Below are positions 47,643 through 57,185 of a stretch of 64,000 nucleotides of DNA, in pieces. The notes under the pieces are model-generated. The model made no database searches. It was not told the origin of the DNA and was given only the letters and a program-made list of their open reading frames with translations. Numbering within the stretch: the first letter of the stretch is position 1; each line of letters opens with the position of its first letter. Source of the DNA: UBA10649 sp037130755 (GTDB lineage: Bacteria > Actinomycetota > Actinomycetes > S36-B12); NCBI GenBank assembly GCA_037130755.1, contig JBAXSI010000014.1:7737-71736 (forward strand). The letters run 5' to 3'. The position numbers and the translations under genes are program-made.

Positions 47643-48281
47643 GACACTCTCCTCGCGTTGGACAACAGTTCGTCACTATTCCCGATTTCTTCCCTCGACG
47701 CACGGCTCGAAAGGGCCGCGTCCCGAAGGTGCTCATCCGAACGCCACGCCCAGGAGATGACCACGCGTTTCACCCGTCCCCGCGACGCCGGCCATCACTT
47801 CTCCCCTGCGTATGGGGATGGGGCGGAAGGCAGCTTCTCGGTGACCGATCCCGCAGTACATCCGGGCTGCCGACGCGGTCGCCTTCGGCGGCGTCGACGG
47901 TTTGACAAGTAGTGCGAAATGGTTCGGCCGAGACCCATCACTTCGACGGCCATGCTCTACCGCAATGTCGATTGAGTCCCTGGTCGGGTTCGGGCGGTCG
48001 CCGAATGCTCACCGTCATGGGGATCGTGCTCGTGCGGCTACCTCCTCACCGTGTCGGCTGTCACTACACCGCGACCGGGTGGCCGACGTCAACACCTCAG
48101 CGGTGAACATCCCCGGAGGATTCCGGCGTTTCAACCGGCCGAGTGTCGAGGGTCCCTGGGAGGGAGCCAGCTCGGACGGGTGGATGTATCCCGATGTCGG
48201 GTACCGCTCGGGCCCCTGATCTGGTTTCATGGAAGCTACCCCACCTGTCCCGGTGGTTCCTCCTTCCCCAAGAGAGGCGCC
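47643..48281. other. 639-bp region without recognised gene
   Basis: Only short frames lacking an RBS or family similarity are present on either strand. It must contain the sulfatase promoter (minus strand) and the HD-protein promoter (plus strand). No strong hairpin or repeat was found. Confidence 0.5.
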
Positions 48282-48893
48282 ATGACGACGTCGCTGGCGA
48301 TCAGCCCTCTGGTGCGGGACGCCCAAACCCTGGCCCAGAGCCTGCTGGTCGACGATCCGGGTCGGCTCGCGCATGTCCGCGGAGCTGGCCTGGTCGCCGG
48401 CATGGCGGCCGGCGCGCTGCGCCTGGATCAGCCCGAGATGGTCGTCGCTGCCGCGTGGCTGCACGACATCGGCTACGCCCCCGCCATCGCGCGGACCGGC
48501 TTCCACCCGTTGGACGGCGCCCTGTTCCTGGCCCGCGAGGGCTGGCCGGACCAGGTCGTGCTCCTGGTCGCGCACCACTCGCACGCCGCCGTCCTCGCGC
48601 CCTACTACGGCGTGCAGCACCACATGGCGCTGCTCGAGCACGTGCCCGGCCTGGCCGACGACGTCCTGACGTTCAGCGACCTGCGTGCCGGCCCGAACGG
48701 ACTGGGCGCCGACCCGCGCGATCGGGTGGAGGACATGCGACGTCGCCATGTCGATCGCACCTTCGTTCCCGACAACATCCGCGAGGCCCGCTACCGGATG
48801 CTGCTGACCGCCGCCGCCCGCATCAACGCCACCGTCAACCGCGCCACGCACGCCCGACCCTCCACCACTCGGCAGGCCGCGCAGGCGTCCTGA
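48282..48893 (+). CDS. HD-domain phosphohydrolase-like protein
   Basis: A 203-residue protein with an HD-type metal site: an N-terminal His (LAHVRGAGLVAG), the HD pair in AAAWLHDIGYAP, H in GFHPLDGALFL, and HHSHAA further on. Members hydrolyse nucleotides or phosphoesters, but the substrate is unknown. AGAGAGG lies 4 nt before ATG. Confidence 0.88.
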   Translation: MTTSLAISPLVRDAQTLAQSLLVDDPGRLAHVRGAGLVAGMAAGALRLDQPEMVVAAAWLHDIGYAPAIARTGFHPLDGALFLAREGWPDQVVLLVAHHSHAAVLAPYYGVQHHMALLEHVPGLADDVLTFSDLRAGPNGLGADPRDRVEDMRRRHVDRTFVPDNIREARYRMLLTAAARINATVNRATHARPSTTRQAAQAS

Positions 48894-48954
48894 ACCATGG
48901 CCACCGCCGTGCCTGCGGCGTACCGTCGGACGACCAGGCAACCCGGGAGAGGCC

Positions 48955-49284
48955 ATGAAGTTCGATGACATGATCGCCAGTGCCAAGGACGCCATCACCG
49001 TGAGCAAGGTGTACGGCGAGCCGTTCGAGAAGGACGGCATCACCTTCATCCCCGCCGCCCGCGTCATGGGCGGCGGAGGCGGCGGGACCGGCCAGGACGA
49101 CGACGGTCAGCAGGGCGAGGGCGGCGGGTTCGGGATGAACGGCCGCCCCGCAGGCGCATTCGTCATCCGGGACGGCAACGTCACCTGGCGGCCCGCCGTC
49201 GACCCGAACACCGTCATCGTCGGCCTGGTGATCGTCACGGTCGCGGTCCTCGTCACACGGGCCTGGGCGCGCACACGCGCATGA
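48955..49284 (+). CDS. GerW (YtfJ)-family protein
   Basis: A 109-residue protein with the GerW core: YGEPFEKDGITFIPAARVMGGGG, a Gly/Asp-rich loop, then GAFVIRDGNVTWRPAVDP and a C-terminal transmembrane helix. GerW proteins take part in sporulation in Bacillus, but actinobacterial versions occur in non-spore-formers too and their role is unclear. Confidence 0.85.
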   Translation: MKFDDMIASAKDAITVSKVYGEPFEKDGITFIPAARVMGGGGGGTGQDDDGQQGEGGGFGMNGRPAGAFVIRDGNVTWRPAVDPNTVIVGLVIVTVAVLVTRAWARTRA

Positions 49285-49374
49285 GCGGCGGGCGAGCCTG
49301 GGACTAGTAGGCCCGAGAGCCATAGGGCTGTCGTCCGCAGTGACGAGGCGCGGCTGGTCGCGACGCTTCCGGTC

Positions 49375-50112
49375 TCACCCTTCCTGCTCGCCGCGCTCGG
49401 GCGGGCGTCGTAGCCACGCTGCCAGCAAGGCCGACGAGGCGATCACCGCGATCCAGGTGATGCTGATCGCGACCACCTCAAAGCGGTACCCCAGGTCCAT
49501 GCCGAACCACCACGACATGACCACGAGCGCCACCAGCGTCAGCGCTCCCGCGACGAGTAGCAGCCACCGAAGGGCCCGCACGAGCCATCCGCGTCCGGTG
49601 ATCACCCGCGACAAGAACACGAAGGCGACAGCGAGGGCCACATACCCGACGTTCTCCAGTGCGATGAACACTCCATGCGGGTTGTACTGCGAGACCAACG
49701 CGACGCCGTCACTCTCCCCCGCCAGCAGACTCGGCTGCACGACGGCCAGCTGGATCGCATAGTCGACGACCAGCGTCGACGTTGCCAGCAGGACGAACGC
49801 CACGCCGATCATCGCCGGCAGGCGCCGATCCGGGGCCGCGTGCGCGAGCACCACGATCGTCAAGATCAGGTACGTCAGCAGCATCACCGTGGCCGGGTAC
49901 ATCCACAGGAAGTCCCGTGGCACCAGTGCGGCCGCTCCCGTATAGGGGTAGTCCAGGCACTCCGCCGGGCAGAACGGTCCCGCGCGCGGCGTCGTCGACA
50001 CCGCAATTCCCAGCGCGACAAGCCCGAAGACCACGGACAGGACCGCGATTCCTAAGCCGAAGCGGTCTGGGCGTGCGCGCACGGCGGCCTTTGTCATCGT
50101 TCGCTCGTCCAT
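49375..50112 (-). CDS. Seven-helix membrane protein of unknown function
   Basis: A 245-residue integral membrane protein with about seven transmembrane segments, a Cys pair in an extracytoplasmic loop after helix one (GPFCPAECLDYPYTG) and a basic N-terminus. The topology resembles DUF4386/DUF998-like proteins, but no firm family could be assigned. ATG 50097 is an alternative start. Confidence 0.75.
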   Translation of the reverse strand: MDERTMTKAAVRARPDRFGLGIAVLSVVFGLVALGIAVSTTPRAGPFCPAECLDYPYTGAAALVPRDFLWMYPATVMLLTYLILTIVVLAHAAPDRRLPAMIGVAFVLLATSTLVVDYAIQLAVVQPSLLAGESDGVALVSQYNPHGVFIALENVGYVALAVAFVFLSRVITGRGWLVRALRWLLLVAGALTLVALVVMSWWFGMDLGYRFEVVAISITWIAVIASSALLAAWLRRPPERGEQEG

Positions 50113-50197
50113 CCACCCATCGTCCCGCGGTGAGGACCGCGATGCCGGTCGTGGCGACGGCCACTCACCTCGGCTGAGTGAGACGGGTGGGTGCAGT

Positions 50198-50545
50198 TCA
50201 GGCGGTGGCGCTGGCTACGGACCAGGACACTGAAGACAGATGCCGCCGAATCAGGCCCAAGGTCCCCGCGGCGACTCGCCTGCCAGCCTGGAACTCGTAG
50301 GCCACATCGATCCAGCCCCTTTGGCAGTTCCGGCGTCGGTGACCCCAACGTCGGCGCTGCCCGAGAAGGTCGACAGCTGACCCGTGCCACCGGAGAACGT
50401 GATGATCATGGTGGTGGCGTTCAGCGTGACGTGGCCAAATAGCATATTTCCGCGACCGTGAGTGACGACAATGTCGCTGTCGAGGGAACCGTCCGCGAGC
50501 AATGCGGTCACGGACCCTGGACTGCGGAATAGTCCACGAAGGCCG
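50198..50545 (-). pseudogene. Possible frameshifted fragment of a small secreted beta-type protein
   Basis: In one frame (about 50545-50290) reads a coherent beta-rich segment (TMIITFSGGTGQLSTFSG, then VGVTDAG). Just after it the continuation GWIDVAYEFQAG lies in a different frame. Such GGTGxF...YEF patterns occur in small secreted repeat-like proteins. No start or signal peptide is found. It may be a decayed gene next to the metallopeptidase-like gene. Confidence 0.3.
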
Positions 50546-50559
50546 GACGCGGATCAGGA

Positions 50560-51954
50560 CTACCGCACGGCCGCTGCCAGCGCCCTCCCAGCGGCGCCGG
50601 GCAGCGCCTTGCCGGTCGCGTAGTACTTCTTGATGATGCTCGCGTCCTGGGCGTTGAAGCCGAACCAGTCCTTCAACTGCGTCCTCTTCGGCGAGTATTT
50701 CGCCGGCTCCGGCAGCTTCGCCGCCGCCTTCACGACCTTGACGTAGTAGTTCCACGAGCGCCGCAGATCTGCGGTCGACGCGCCGGCCTTGGCCTTGCGC
50801 TCCATGACGTCAAGGGCGCTCAGCGCCGGCAAGACCGCCTCCATGTATGTGATGTTGCGTTCCGCCCACGCCTGCCTGTCGAAGGAGCCGGTATCCCCTT
50901 TCGCCCCCTCGAGCCAGTGGGTGCACTCGTGCCAGATCCGCAGGCCCATCGAGGTGTCACTCAGCGGGGTGGTGCGTGGATCCTTCCTGAGCTTGAGCGT
51001 GTTGGTGTCGAAGCTGTAGCTGCCGTCCACCTCCGCACCATCGGCCCCCTTCAACGTCGGATCGACGACGATCACGACAGCTTTCGGGCCATTCAGGCAC
51101 TCCTTGAAGGCTGCCTCCTTACCGATCTGGACGTACTTGGTGTACGCCTGGCCGGTGTTGTACCTCGTCAGGAACGGCAGCAGGTGGGCTTCGCTGGCCT
51201 CGTTCAGCGATCCCCCCGGCGCGGCGGACGTCGGCTTGGGCGCCGGGGTGGCGGACGGGGGAGGTCCGGAGAGGATCGCGAACTTCAAGATGACCTCAGG
51301 TCCGCCGCACCCTCCATCCGCGCAGTTGCGCGAACTCATGGACGCAATCACATATCCGACGTACCCGACCGGGACCGCGGAAGGACCAGTTGCGGTCGCA
51401 GAACCCGAGCGGGACTTGGTCTTGGCGGCCGCGGGCACCTTCAAGTCCAACGAGAACGGCATCGTGTAGGTCGCATTCCCGGTGGCGTCTTGCCGCTTCT
51501 CAACCGCAGGCACCACGATCCTTGTCCCGTCGGCATAGCCACCATCCAGACTCGCCAGTTGCGACAGTCCGGTGTGGAAGCCTGCTCCACCACCCATCAC
51601 GTATACGGCCGAGCCGGACAGGTTCACCGTGCTGCCCCGATAGACCACACCGTCCCAGTCATCGGCGAGATCGGTCCGGCCAGCGGGAATGGGCGACACC
51701 CCGGAGGTCGTCCATGTCAGTGTGTGTCCGTCCAAACTCACCGGCGATGTGGGGTGCTCCCGCGCCCGCACGACTCCCGCGCGCGACACTGAGCTCCCCT
51801 CCATCACCAGATCCCGGGCTGGCGCCGCAACCACAGACAACGGAAGCGGACCGGCCGACGCGCCACCACTGGCGATCAGCATGCTGGAAAGCAGTGTGAC
51901 GACCCCGACACCAACGGAAACTGCCGAACAACGATTTCGCACGGCACACCCCAC
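50560..51954 (-). CDS. Secreted protein with HECTH zincin-type motif
   Basis: A 464-residue exported protein. A signal peptide (about 1-35) ends in ASGGASAGP. A beta-rich domain (40-235) is followed by a Pro/Ala linker (SGPPPSATPAPKPTSAAPGG, about 236-255) and a helical domain containing IWHECTHWLEG. His342, Glu343 and His346 form an HExxH site, and the helix Glu further on (WAERNITYMEA) could supply the third ligand. This suggests a zinc metallopeptidase, but I recognise no named family. It lies among other secreted proteins of unknown function. Confidence 0.7.
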   Translation of the reverse strand: MGCAVRNRCSAVSVGVGVVTLLSSMLIASGGASAGPLPLSVVAAPARDLVMEGSSVSRAGVVRAREHPTSPVSLDGHTLTWTTSGVSPIPAGRTDLADDWDGVVYRGSTVNLSGSAVYVMGGGAGFHTGLSQLASLDGGYADGTRIVVPAVEKRQDATGNATYTMPFSLDLKVPAAAKTKSRSGSATATGPSAVPVGYVGYVIASMSSRNCADGGCGGPEVILKFAILSGPPPSATPAPKPTSAAPGGSLNEASEAHLLPFLTRYNTGQAYTKYVQIGKEAAFKECLNGPKAVVIVVDPTLKGADGAEVDGSYSFDTNTLKLRKDPRTTPLSDTSMGLRIWHECTHWLEGAKGDTGSFDRQAWAERNITYMEAVLPALSALDVMERKAKAGASTADLRRSWNYYVKVVKAAAKLPEPAKYSPKRTQLKDWFGFNAQDASIIKKYYATGKALPGAAGRALAAAVR

Positions 51955-52137
51955 CCGGCGCTACCGGGGTGGCCGCCCGATTGCGGGCTGCGATCCGCTC
52001 ACCCCGACTCTGGCCCACCTCCACTCTCCACCGATTGTTAGTGCTTGCCAAGGTCTATCCACCCGCCATCTTCAGAACAGGCGTACCGTCGCAACAACGC
52101 TTGAACGCGAAGCGCTCCTGACGACGGAGGTGCCAGC

Positions 52138-52878
52138 ATGGCTGGACACGGATGGCGGGGAGCCGTGGTGGTTGCGGTCGGCCTTGTCGTAGTGACGGCG
52201 GTGGCGATGCCGGCACCGGCCGTCGTGGGATCGCCGACGTCGTACCGGTATGACGTGCAGTTGGCCTTCACGCAGTTGGGCGCGTGGACATACGACGGGC
52301 TGCTCGCCGCGACGCCTTGCACCCGTACGGACTCCGGTTTCGGGTCGGACACCATCCGTCTGGGGGCCAGTGCCCCGTTCACCCCCGGGCGGAGTGGGCG
52401 TCCCGGCGTCGCGGTCCTGTCGGCGGCAGGGCAGCACGAACGAGTGGGCACGATGACCCACACCGTGTCGGGTGCTGAGTGCGAGACCGCTGGTACGACG
52501 GAGACCGAATCGATCGCCGGGTGCGGCTCCAAGGACACGCTGCGATACGCGAAAGTGACCCTGTCGGGCAGGAAACTGACGCTGCACTGGGACCCGTCCA
52601 TGTCGGCGCCGCAGTTCGCATGCCCGTACTTCGGTGGCAACGACGACGCCGCCCCGGGCCAAGAGCTTCCAGGCGATGCCTACCTCGATGCCACGATGAC
52701 GTTCGACCCGACGCCGCTCCTGCGAGGAGCAAGGAAGGTGGTCGCAGCAAAACGCGTCGTGCGCAACGGCATTCAGGACTGCGCCAGCCTGCTGCAGGGG
52801 TGCTCCGAGGGTGTCAGTTTCCGGGCCACCGGGAACTCCGAGGCCAGGGTGCTGCTGTATTTCATTCGCCGGCGCTGA
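52138..52878 (+). CDS. Secreted protein of unknown function
   Basis: A 246-residue protein with a signal peptide (hydrophobic stretch about 8-26, cleavage near AVVGSP) and a mature domain with six cysteines (TPCTRT, ECETAG, AGCGSK, FACPYFGG, QDCASL, QGCSEG), probably paired in disulfides. Mostly beta. Divergent from the HECTH protein, with 183 bp between the two starts. Not recognised. Confidence 0.7.
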   Translation: MAGHGWRGAVVVAVGLVVVTAVAMPAPAVVGSPTSYRYDVQLAFTQLGAWTYDGLLAATPCTRTDSGFGSDTIRLGASAPFTPGRSGRPGVAVLSAAGQHERVGTMTHTVSGAECETAGTTETESIAGCGSKDTLRYAKVTLSGRKLTLHWDPSMSAPQFACPYFGGNDDAAPGQELPGDAYLDATMTFDPTPLLRGARKVVAAKRVVRNGIQDCASLLQGCSEGVSFRATGNSEARVLLYFIRRR

Positions 52879-53140
52879 ACTCGGCACTGCGCGCGGGGGA
52901 GAGCGTTCTTGGTCGGCCTGCTGCGTCGTCCAATCGCAGGGCGTGCACGTTCGTTCGAGGAGGCCGATTCAATCGGATCGCCAGCTGGAGTCCGTCGAAG
53001 GCGATCGCCAGCCAGAACACGGCGCGGTCTCGACTCCCGGCTCGAGGTGGCCTCATGGCTCACCGACCCTCGGCGATCCGTCAACGCAACGGAACCGACC
53101 AGGCTGATCTCAGCCCCAAAACCCCTTCGGGCCCACGCTC

Positions 53141-53761
53141 TTAGCAGATCTTGGACAGTCCGCGGTACACCTGCTGGAAGTCCGTCTCGGCGTTTATGGC
53201 CCTCTGCGGCAGGTCCGCCGTTGCCGCGTACCACCCGTCGAGGTTGGCTGCGATCAGGGCGCTATAGCCGCTGGAGTAGGAGGACGCGAACGCGTCGTAC
53301 CAGTACTCGCGGTAGAGGCTCCTGATCTTCGTGATGCGTCCCTTGACGAAGCTGCGGTGGTTGGCCGGGAGGGTTCCCCGTAACCGCGATCCGAGCAGGA
53401 TGATCTCCTCGAGATCGTCCTTCATCTGCCCCGTGCGGTACTCGGCCACCCCAGCGAGGAATTCCTTCGCGCCGTCCTTCTGCATCTGGAGGACCTCGAG
53501 ATCGCTCGGGTCCGAGGACCCCACCGTCTGCTTCATCGCATCAGCGAGGGCGTCCCCGGTGTCCTTCTCCCTGGCCGCCCATGCCTGCATCCCGTCCCAG
53601 AGCACGCCCAGCGTCTTGACGTTGACGGAACAGCCGATGTGCGCCGCGGGCCGGCCCGGGCCCGTCGAGGCGGCACTGTCGGCACTCGCTTGCCCGACCG
53701 GGGCGGCCAGCAGCATCGCGGACACGATCGCGACGATCCAGAATCTGACTGGCGCATTCAT
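53141..53761 (-). CDS. Secreted helical protein of unknown function
   Basis: A 206-residue exported protein. Signal peptide about 1-28 (FWIVAIVSAMLLAAPVGQASA). Two cysteines only (IGCSVNV near the N-terminus and LSKIC at the end), suggesting one disulfide that ties the termini. The rest is predicted helical. ATG 53761 was chosen because the signal peptide begins there. Not recognised. Confidence 0.7.
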   Translation of the reverse strand: MNAPVRFWIVAIVSAMLLAAPVGQASADSAASTGPGRPAAHIGCSVNVKTLGVLWDGMQAWAAREKDTGDALADAMKQTVGSSDPSDLEVLQMQKDGAKEFLAGVAEYRTGQMKDDLEEIILLGSRLRGTLPANHRSFVKGRITKIRSLYREYWYDAFASSYSSGYSALIAANLDGWYAATADLPQRAINAETDFQQVYRGLSKIC

Positions 53762-53911
53762 GTGCGGCCCTTCGCCGAGGTCTCCTCGCGCACGGGGGAC
53801 GCTTCCCAAGGTAGAAGAGGCCGGAGCGGGAGTCCACACGATCCGTCACGGATCTGGCTCGGCCTGCTAGCCGTGCCCACTTCTGAAGCGGATCGAGACG
53901 AGCCCTGCGAG

Positions 53912-55051
53912 TCAGACGGCCGCAAGGGCTCGAGTGAGGCGTTCGACGTCTGATCCGTCGTTGTAGGGGGCGAGGGAGATTCGAATTCGGCCACCCCGCA
54001 TCCCGCAGACGATGCCTTCATCGCGCAAGTGCCGCACAGCCATGGGAGCATCCCGTGCGGATGCTGCTAGGGAGACGATGTGACCGGATGCGGCTGAGTC
54101 TCCCACCGGGAGGTACGGCTCCCAGCCGGTGCCGGCCAGTCCCTCCACCAACTGCACCGATAGCGCACGCGCGTGGTCGGCGATGCCGTCGATCCCGATG
54201 CCGAGCAACTGCTGGATGCTCACGGTGAGGGCCGCCATCGAGGCGTAGGACATGGTCGATTGCGTGTATCGACGCGCATCCGGAGCCAGATCGAGTCTGG
54301 TGGCATCGAAGTCGAACGGATCGCTGGCTCCCATCCAGCCAGGCAGGGCAGGCACAGCCCCAACCAGGTCGCCAGCCACCGTGGCCAGGGCCACTCCTCC
54401 GTGGCCGCCCAGCCACTTGTAGCCACTCGTCACCACGACGTCGGCCTGCCACCCGTCGGCATCGATCGGTATCGCGCCGGCCGCCTGCGTCACGTCGAGT
54501 ATCAGCCTCGCGCCTACCTCAGTGCATGCATCGCGCAGGCGACCGGGGTCGACCTTGCGGCCGGTCGCGTACTGCACGTAGCTCACCGCGACGACCGCCG
54601 TCCGGGAGTCGATCGCCGCGCAGAGCGCCTCGGTCAGGTCGATCTGGGGGTCGTCCTCGATGAACCTGAGTCGGCAGCCGCGCTGTTGCTCCAGGCGAAG
54701 CCACGGCCGCGTGACGGCGGGGAAGTCCGACGCAAGCAAAACGACGCTCTGATCCGCAGCCACCGGCACCAGATACGGCAGCTGACCGAGCAGCTCGCTG
54801 GCACTCCCGAGGATCGCGATCTGCCGCTCAGTGGTTCCGAGGATTGATGCCGCCTGTTGGCGAAGGAGCTCGAAGTAGGAGACCTCATCAACGTCGCTCA
54901 TGTACAGGTTGCCGTGTCGTCCAACATCTTCGACGAAGCTACGGAAGGCCGTGACCGCTGGCTGACCCATCATGCCCAGAGAGGCCTGATTCAGGTAGGC
55001 AAAGTCCGCGAGGGCCGGATAGTGGGAGCGAGGGACCAGACAGTCATGCAC
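53912..55051 (-). CDS. Class V aminotransferase-fold PLP enzyme
   Basis: A 379-residue PLP enzyme of the cysteine desulfurase/isopenicillin N epimerase group. PLP-contacting Asp-His-type region LILDVTQAAGAIPID and the Schiff-base Lys in TSGYKWLGGHGG. AYLNQASLGM at the N-terminus replaces the usual YLDNAAxG. No Cys-bearing loop typical of desulfurases is evident, so it could be an aminotransferase, racemase or lyase. GGGAGG precedes ATG. Confidence 0.88.
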   Translation of the reverse strand: MHDCLVPRSHYPALADFAYLNQASLGMMGQPAVTAFRSFVEDVGRHGNLYMSDVDEVSYFELLRQQAASILGTTERQIAILGSASELLGQLPYLVPVAADQSVVLLASDFPAVTRPWLRLEQQRGCRLRFIEDDPQIDLTEALCAAIDSRTAVVAVSYVQYATGRKVDPGRLRDACTEVGARLILDVTQAAGAIPIDADGWQADVVVTSGYKWLGGHGGVALATVAGDLVGAVPALPGWMGASDPFDFDATRLDLAPDARRYTQSTMSYASMAALTVSIQQLLGIGIDGIADHARALSVQLVEGLAGTGWEPYLPVGDSAASGHIVSLAASARDAPMAVRHLRDEGIVCGMRGGRIRISLAPYNDGSDVERLTRALAAV

Positions 55052-55280
55052 CGTGACCTCCCCTGCCCTCGTCGGCCAGATACTCCGTCGCCAGTGTCAC
55101 CCAGACGGGGGCTCCCACCCGGTGTGCGCCCACTCGGGTCCTACGCGGGCGTTTGTTCTGATGGTACGAAACCTGGGCCGTGCTCGCGCACCTCGATGGA
55201 TGGTCCACTCACGCTCTGGACATACGCCGTCCGCAGCCGTAGGCAACTGTCGCCGGGGATGGGCTGACGTCGACGGCCCA

Positions 55281-56339
55281 TCACTGCCAGATTCGCCGCG
55301 CCAGCAGCTCCTCAAGCGCCCTGGTCCCTGTCCCGGTGTTCGAGATTGCGGTGCACGTGGTGGCGGATGCGGGGTGGTGCAGGCTGTAGAACGAGACGCC
55401 GGCGTCGTAGCCGTGAATCTCAAGAACTCCGTCACGATGGATCCACACACCAAGTCCGTATTCCAGAGCGCTGTCCCCCGATCTTCGACGCGGGACCAGC
55501 ATCTGACCGACCCTTGCGGGCGGAACAATCCGGCCCTCGACGAATGCCCGCCACACAGCGCTGACATCTGCCACGGTCGAGTAGATCCCGCCGTCGCCGC
55601 TACCAAGAACGGGAAGGTGGAACACGTTGGTGCGCAGGCCATCGGCGTCTAGGTAGCCCAGCGCTGCGGACTGCGGGAGCTCGTCGGAGCGCAAGAAGCG
55701 TGTTGCATCAAGCCCAACGCGGTCGCAGACTCGCTCGCGGACGAGCACGTCGAACGGCTGGCCTGCTGTTCGCTCCGCGACTAGCGCAAGGACAACATAG
55801 CCGCCGTTGTTGTACTCGAACTGCGCACCCGGAGCCGACACGGGTGGATGGCCATCCAGGATCGGAACGTACTGCTCGGTCGACCAGAGCCGTTGAGCCG
55901 GCACCGGAAGCTCGAAGTCCGTGATGTCGTCGAAGAGCGACTCGTCGAGGTAGTCCCCAATGCCGGAGCGGTGCGAAAGCAACTGCTCGATCGTGACGTC
56001 ATCACCGATGAGAGGCAGGTCCGTGCCGAGCGGACCGCGCACGGGGAGGTCGAGCCGCAGCTGCCCCGACTCGATCAGGCTCATCACTGTTAGTGCCGTG
56101 AACAGCTTCGTACCGCTCGCCAGGCCGAACTGCGTGGACAGCTCGACGGCGATGGCCGATCGGCGATCGGCGAGGCCATACGCCGCCGCGGTGATCGCCG
56201 AACCGGCGCGGTCGACCAACACTGCGCCGGAGAAGCCTGACTCGCGAGCAGCGGTGTCAACCTCGGCATCGAAGTCGGTCACGAACTCACCTCGGTCCAG
56301 CATTGGCACGATGAAACGCGAGGCTAGCAGCCGCCACAC
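55281..56339 (-). CDS. Serine hydrolase, class C beta-lactamase-like
   Basis: A 352-residue member of the beta-lactamase/D-alanyl-D-alanine carboxypeptidase-like family. SxxK is in ASGTKLFTA (Ser75, Lys78), YxN in FEYNNGGY, and the HxG-type third motif in EIHGYDAG. LLSHRSGIGDY is the typical family loop. No signal peptide, so likely an esterase or peptidase acting in the cytoplasm. Met13 (56303) is an alternative start. Confidence 0.88.
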   Translation of the reverse strand: MWRLLASRFIVPMLDRGEFVTDFDAEVDTAARESGFSGAVLVDRAGSAITAAAYGLADRRSAIAVELSTQFGLASGTKLFTALTVMSLIESGQLRLDLPVRGPLGTDLPLIGDDVTIEQLLSHRSGIGDYLDESLFDDITDFELPVPAQRLWSTEQYVPILDGHPPVSAPGAQFEYNNGGYVVLALVAERTAGQPFDVLVRERVCDRVGLDATRFLRSDELPQSAALGYLDADGLRTNVFHLPVLGSGDGGIYSTVADVSAVWRAFVEGRIVPPARVGQMLVPRRRSGDSALEYGLGVWIHRDGVLEIHGYDAGVSFYSLHHPASATTCTAISNTGTGTRALEELLARRIWQ

Positions 56340-56487
56340 CCCGCGAACTGAGGGTCACGACCCGGTCCACCACCGGGAGTGCCTGCGGCCGCATCGCTTC
56401 CCCCAGCGGCGCGAATCAACGCAGCCACAATTGATGGGTCGTACTGCCATCCAATGTCGGAAGCGAGCGTGGTCGAGCCGGAGTTGT

Positions 56488-57102
56488 CTACGCCCCGATG
56501 GCCACGCCTGCTCCGAGGGCGACCAGAACCACTCCGGTAACGCCGTGGAGCCAGGTGGTCACCGACGGGCGCGAGACGAGGGACCTTCCGTGCTCTACCC
56601 CGGCGATGAACACGAAGTACCAGGTCGCGGTGGTCAGGGACCAGATCAGGCCGAGCATCGCTGCGCTGGCGAACACGTGTCCCTGCGGTGAGATGAACTG
56701 CGGGATGAGCGAGATAGCAAAGACCCCCGCTTTCGGGTTGCCCAAACTCGTGGCTAGGCCTGCGAAATACGCTCCGCGCGCGGGGGGCACTGCTCTTGTC
56801 TCGACCTGACGTCGACTGCGTCTCATCGCGCGCAGGCTGCTGACGCCGAGGAAGACGAGCACGGCGCCTCCCAGGATTCGCAGGATCGCGTACGCCGTCG
56901 GGTTAGCGAGCAGGATGGCAGACAGCCCGGCCGCGGCGGCTGTGGACCAGATGACAAGGCCTGTGCAGGTGCCAGCGACGCTGATCAGCGCAGCACGTCG
57001 ACCCCGGGTGAGGGTCTGGCGCAGCATGAGTGCCTGGCCGGCGCCCGGGAGCATTGCGAGCAGCCAGCACGTCACGACGAACGCGGGCAGATGGACCGGC
57101 AC
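56488..57102 (-). CDS. LysE/RhtB-family amino-acid exporter
   Basis: A 204-residue membrane protein with six helices. Family motif region LLAMLPGAGQALMLRQTLTRGRRAALISVAG, and SLGNPKAGVFAISLIPQF in the middle. It would export an amino acid or a related metabolite. GTG start with GAGGGGAG upstream. Divergent from a LysR regulator, the classical LysE/LysG-like arrangement. Confidence 0.92.
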   Translation of the reverse strand: MPVHLPAFVVTCWLLAMLPGAGQALMLRQTLTRGRRAALISVAGTCTGLVIWSTAAAAGLSAILLANPTAYAILRILGGAVLVFLGVSSLRAMRRSRRQVETRAVPPARGAYFAGLATSLGNPKAGVFAISLIPQFISPQGHVFASAAMLGLIWSLTTATWYFVFIAGVEHGRSLVSRPSVTTWLHGVTGVVLVALGAGVAIGA

Positions 57103-57172
57103 GGAACTCCCCTCAGGTCGTCACAAGGGTGCCCGAACGGTGGAGTAAAGAGAAGTTAGTCAAGGAGCGCCC

Positions 57173-57178
57173 TATCCT
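57173..57178 (+). promoter_or_regulatory. Candidate -10 box TATCCT for leaderless lysR
   Basis: TATCCT ends 7 nt before GTG 57186, and no Shine-Dalgarno sequence precedes the start. Confidence 0.45.
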
Positions 57179-57185
57179 TACGATT

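Noticed and set aside
47902..48219. 105-codon frame in the gap before the HD-domain gene
   Set aside because: No RBS, mixed composition and no recognisable family. Possible but not supported.
52862..53056. 64-codon minus-strand frame between two secreted-protein genes
   Set aside because: No start signal or known family. Arg/Pro-rich composition is typical of spurious frames.
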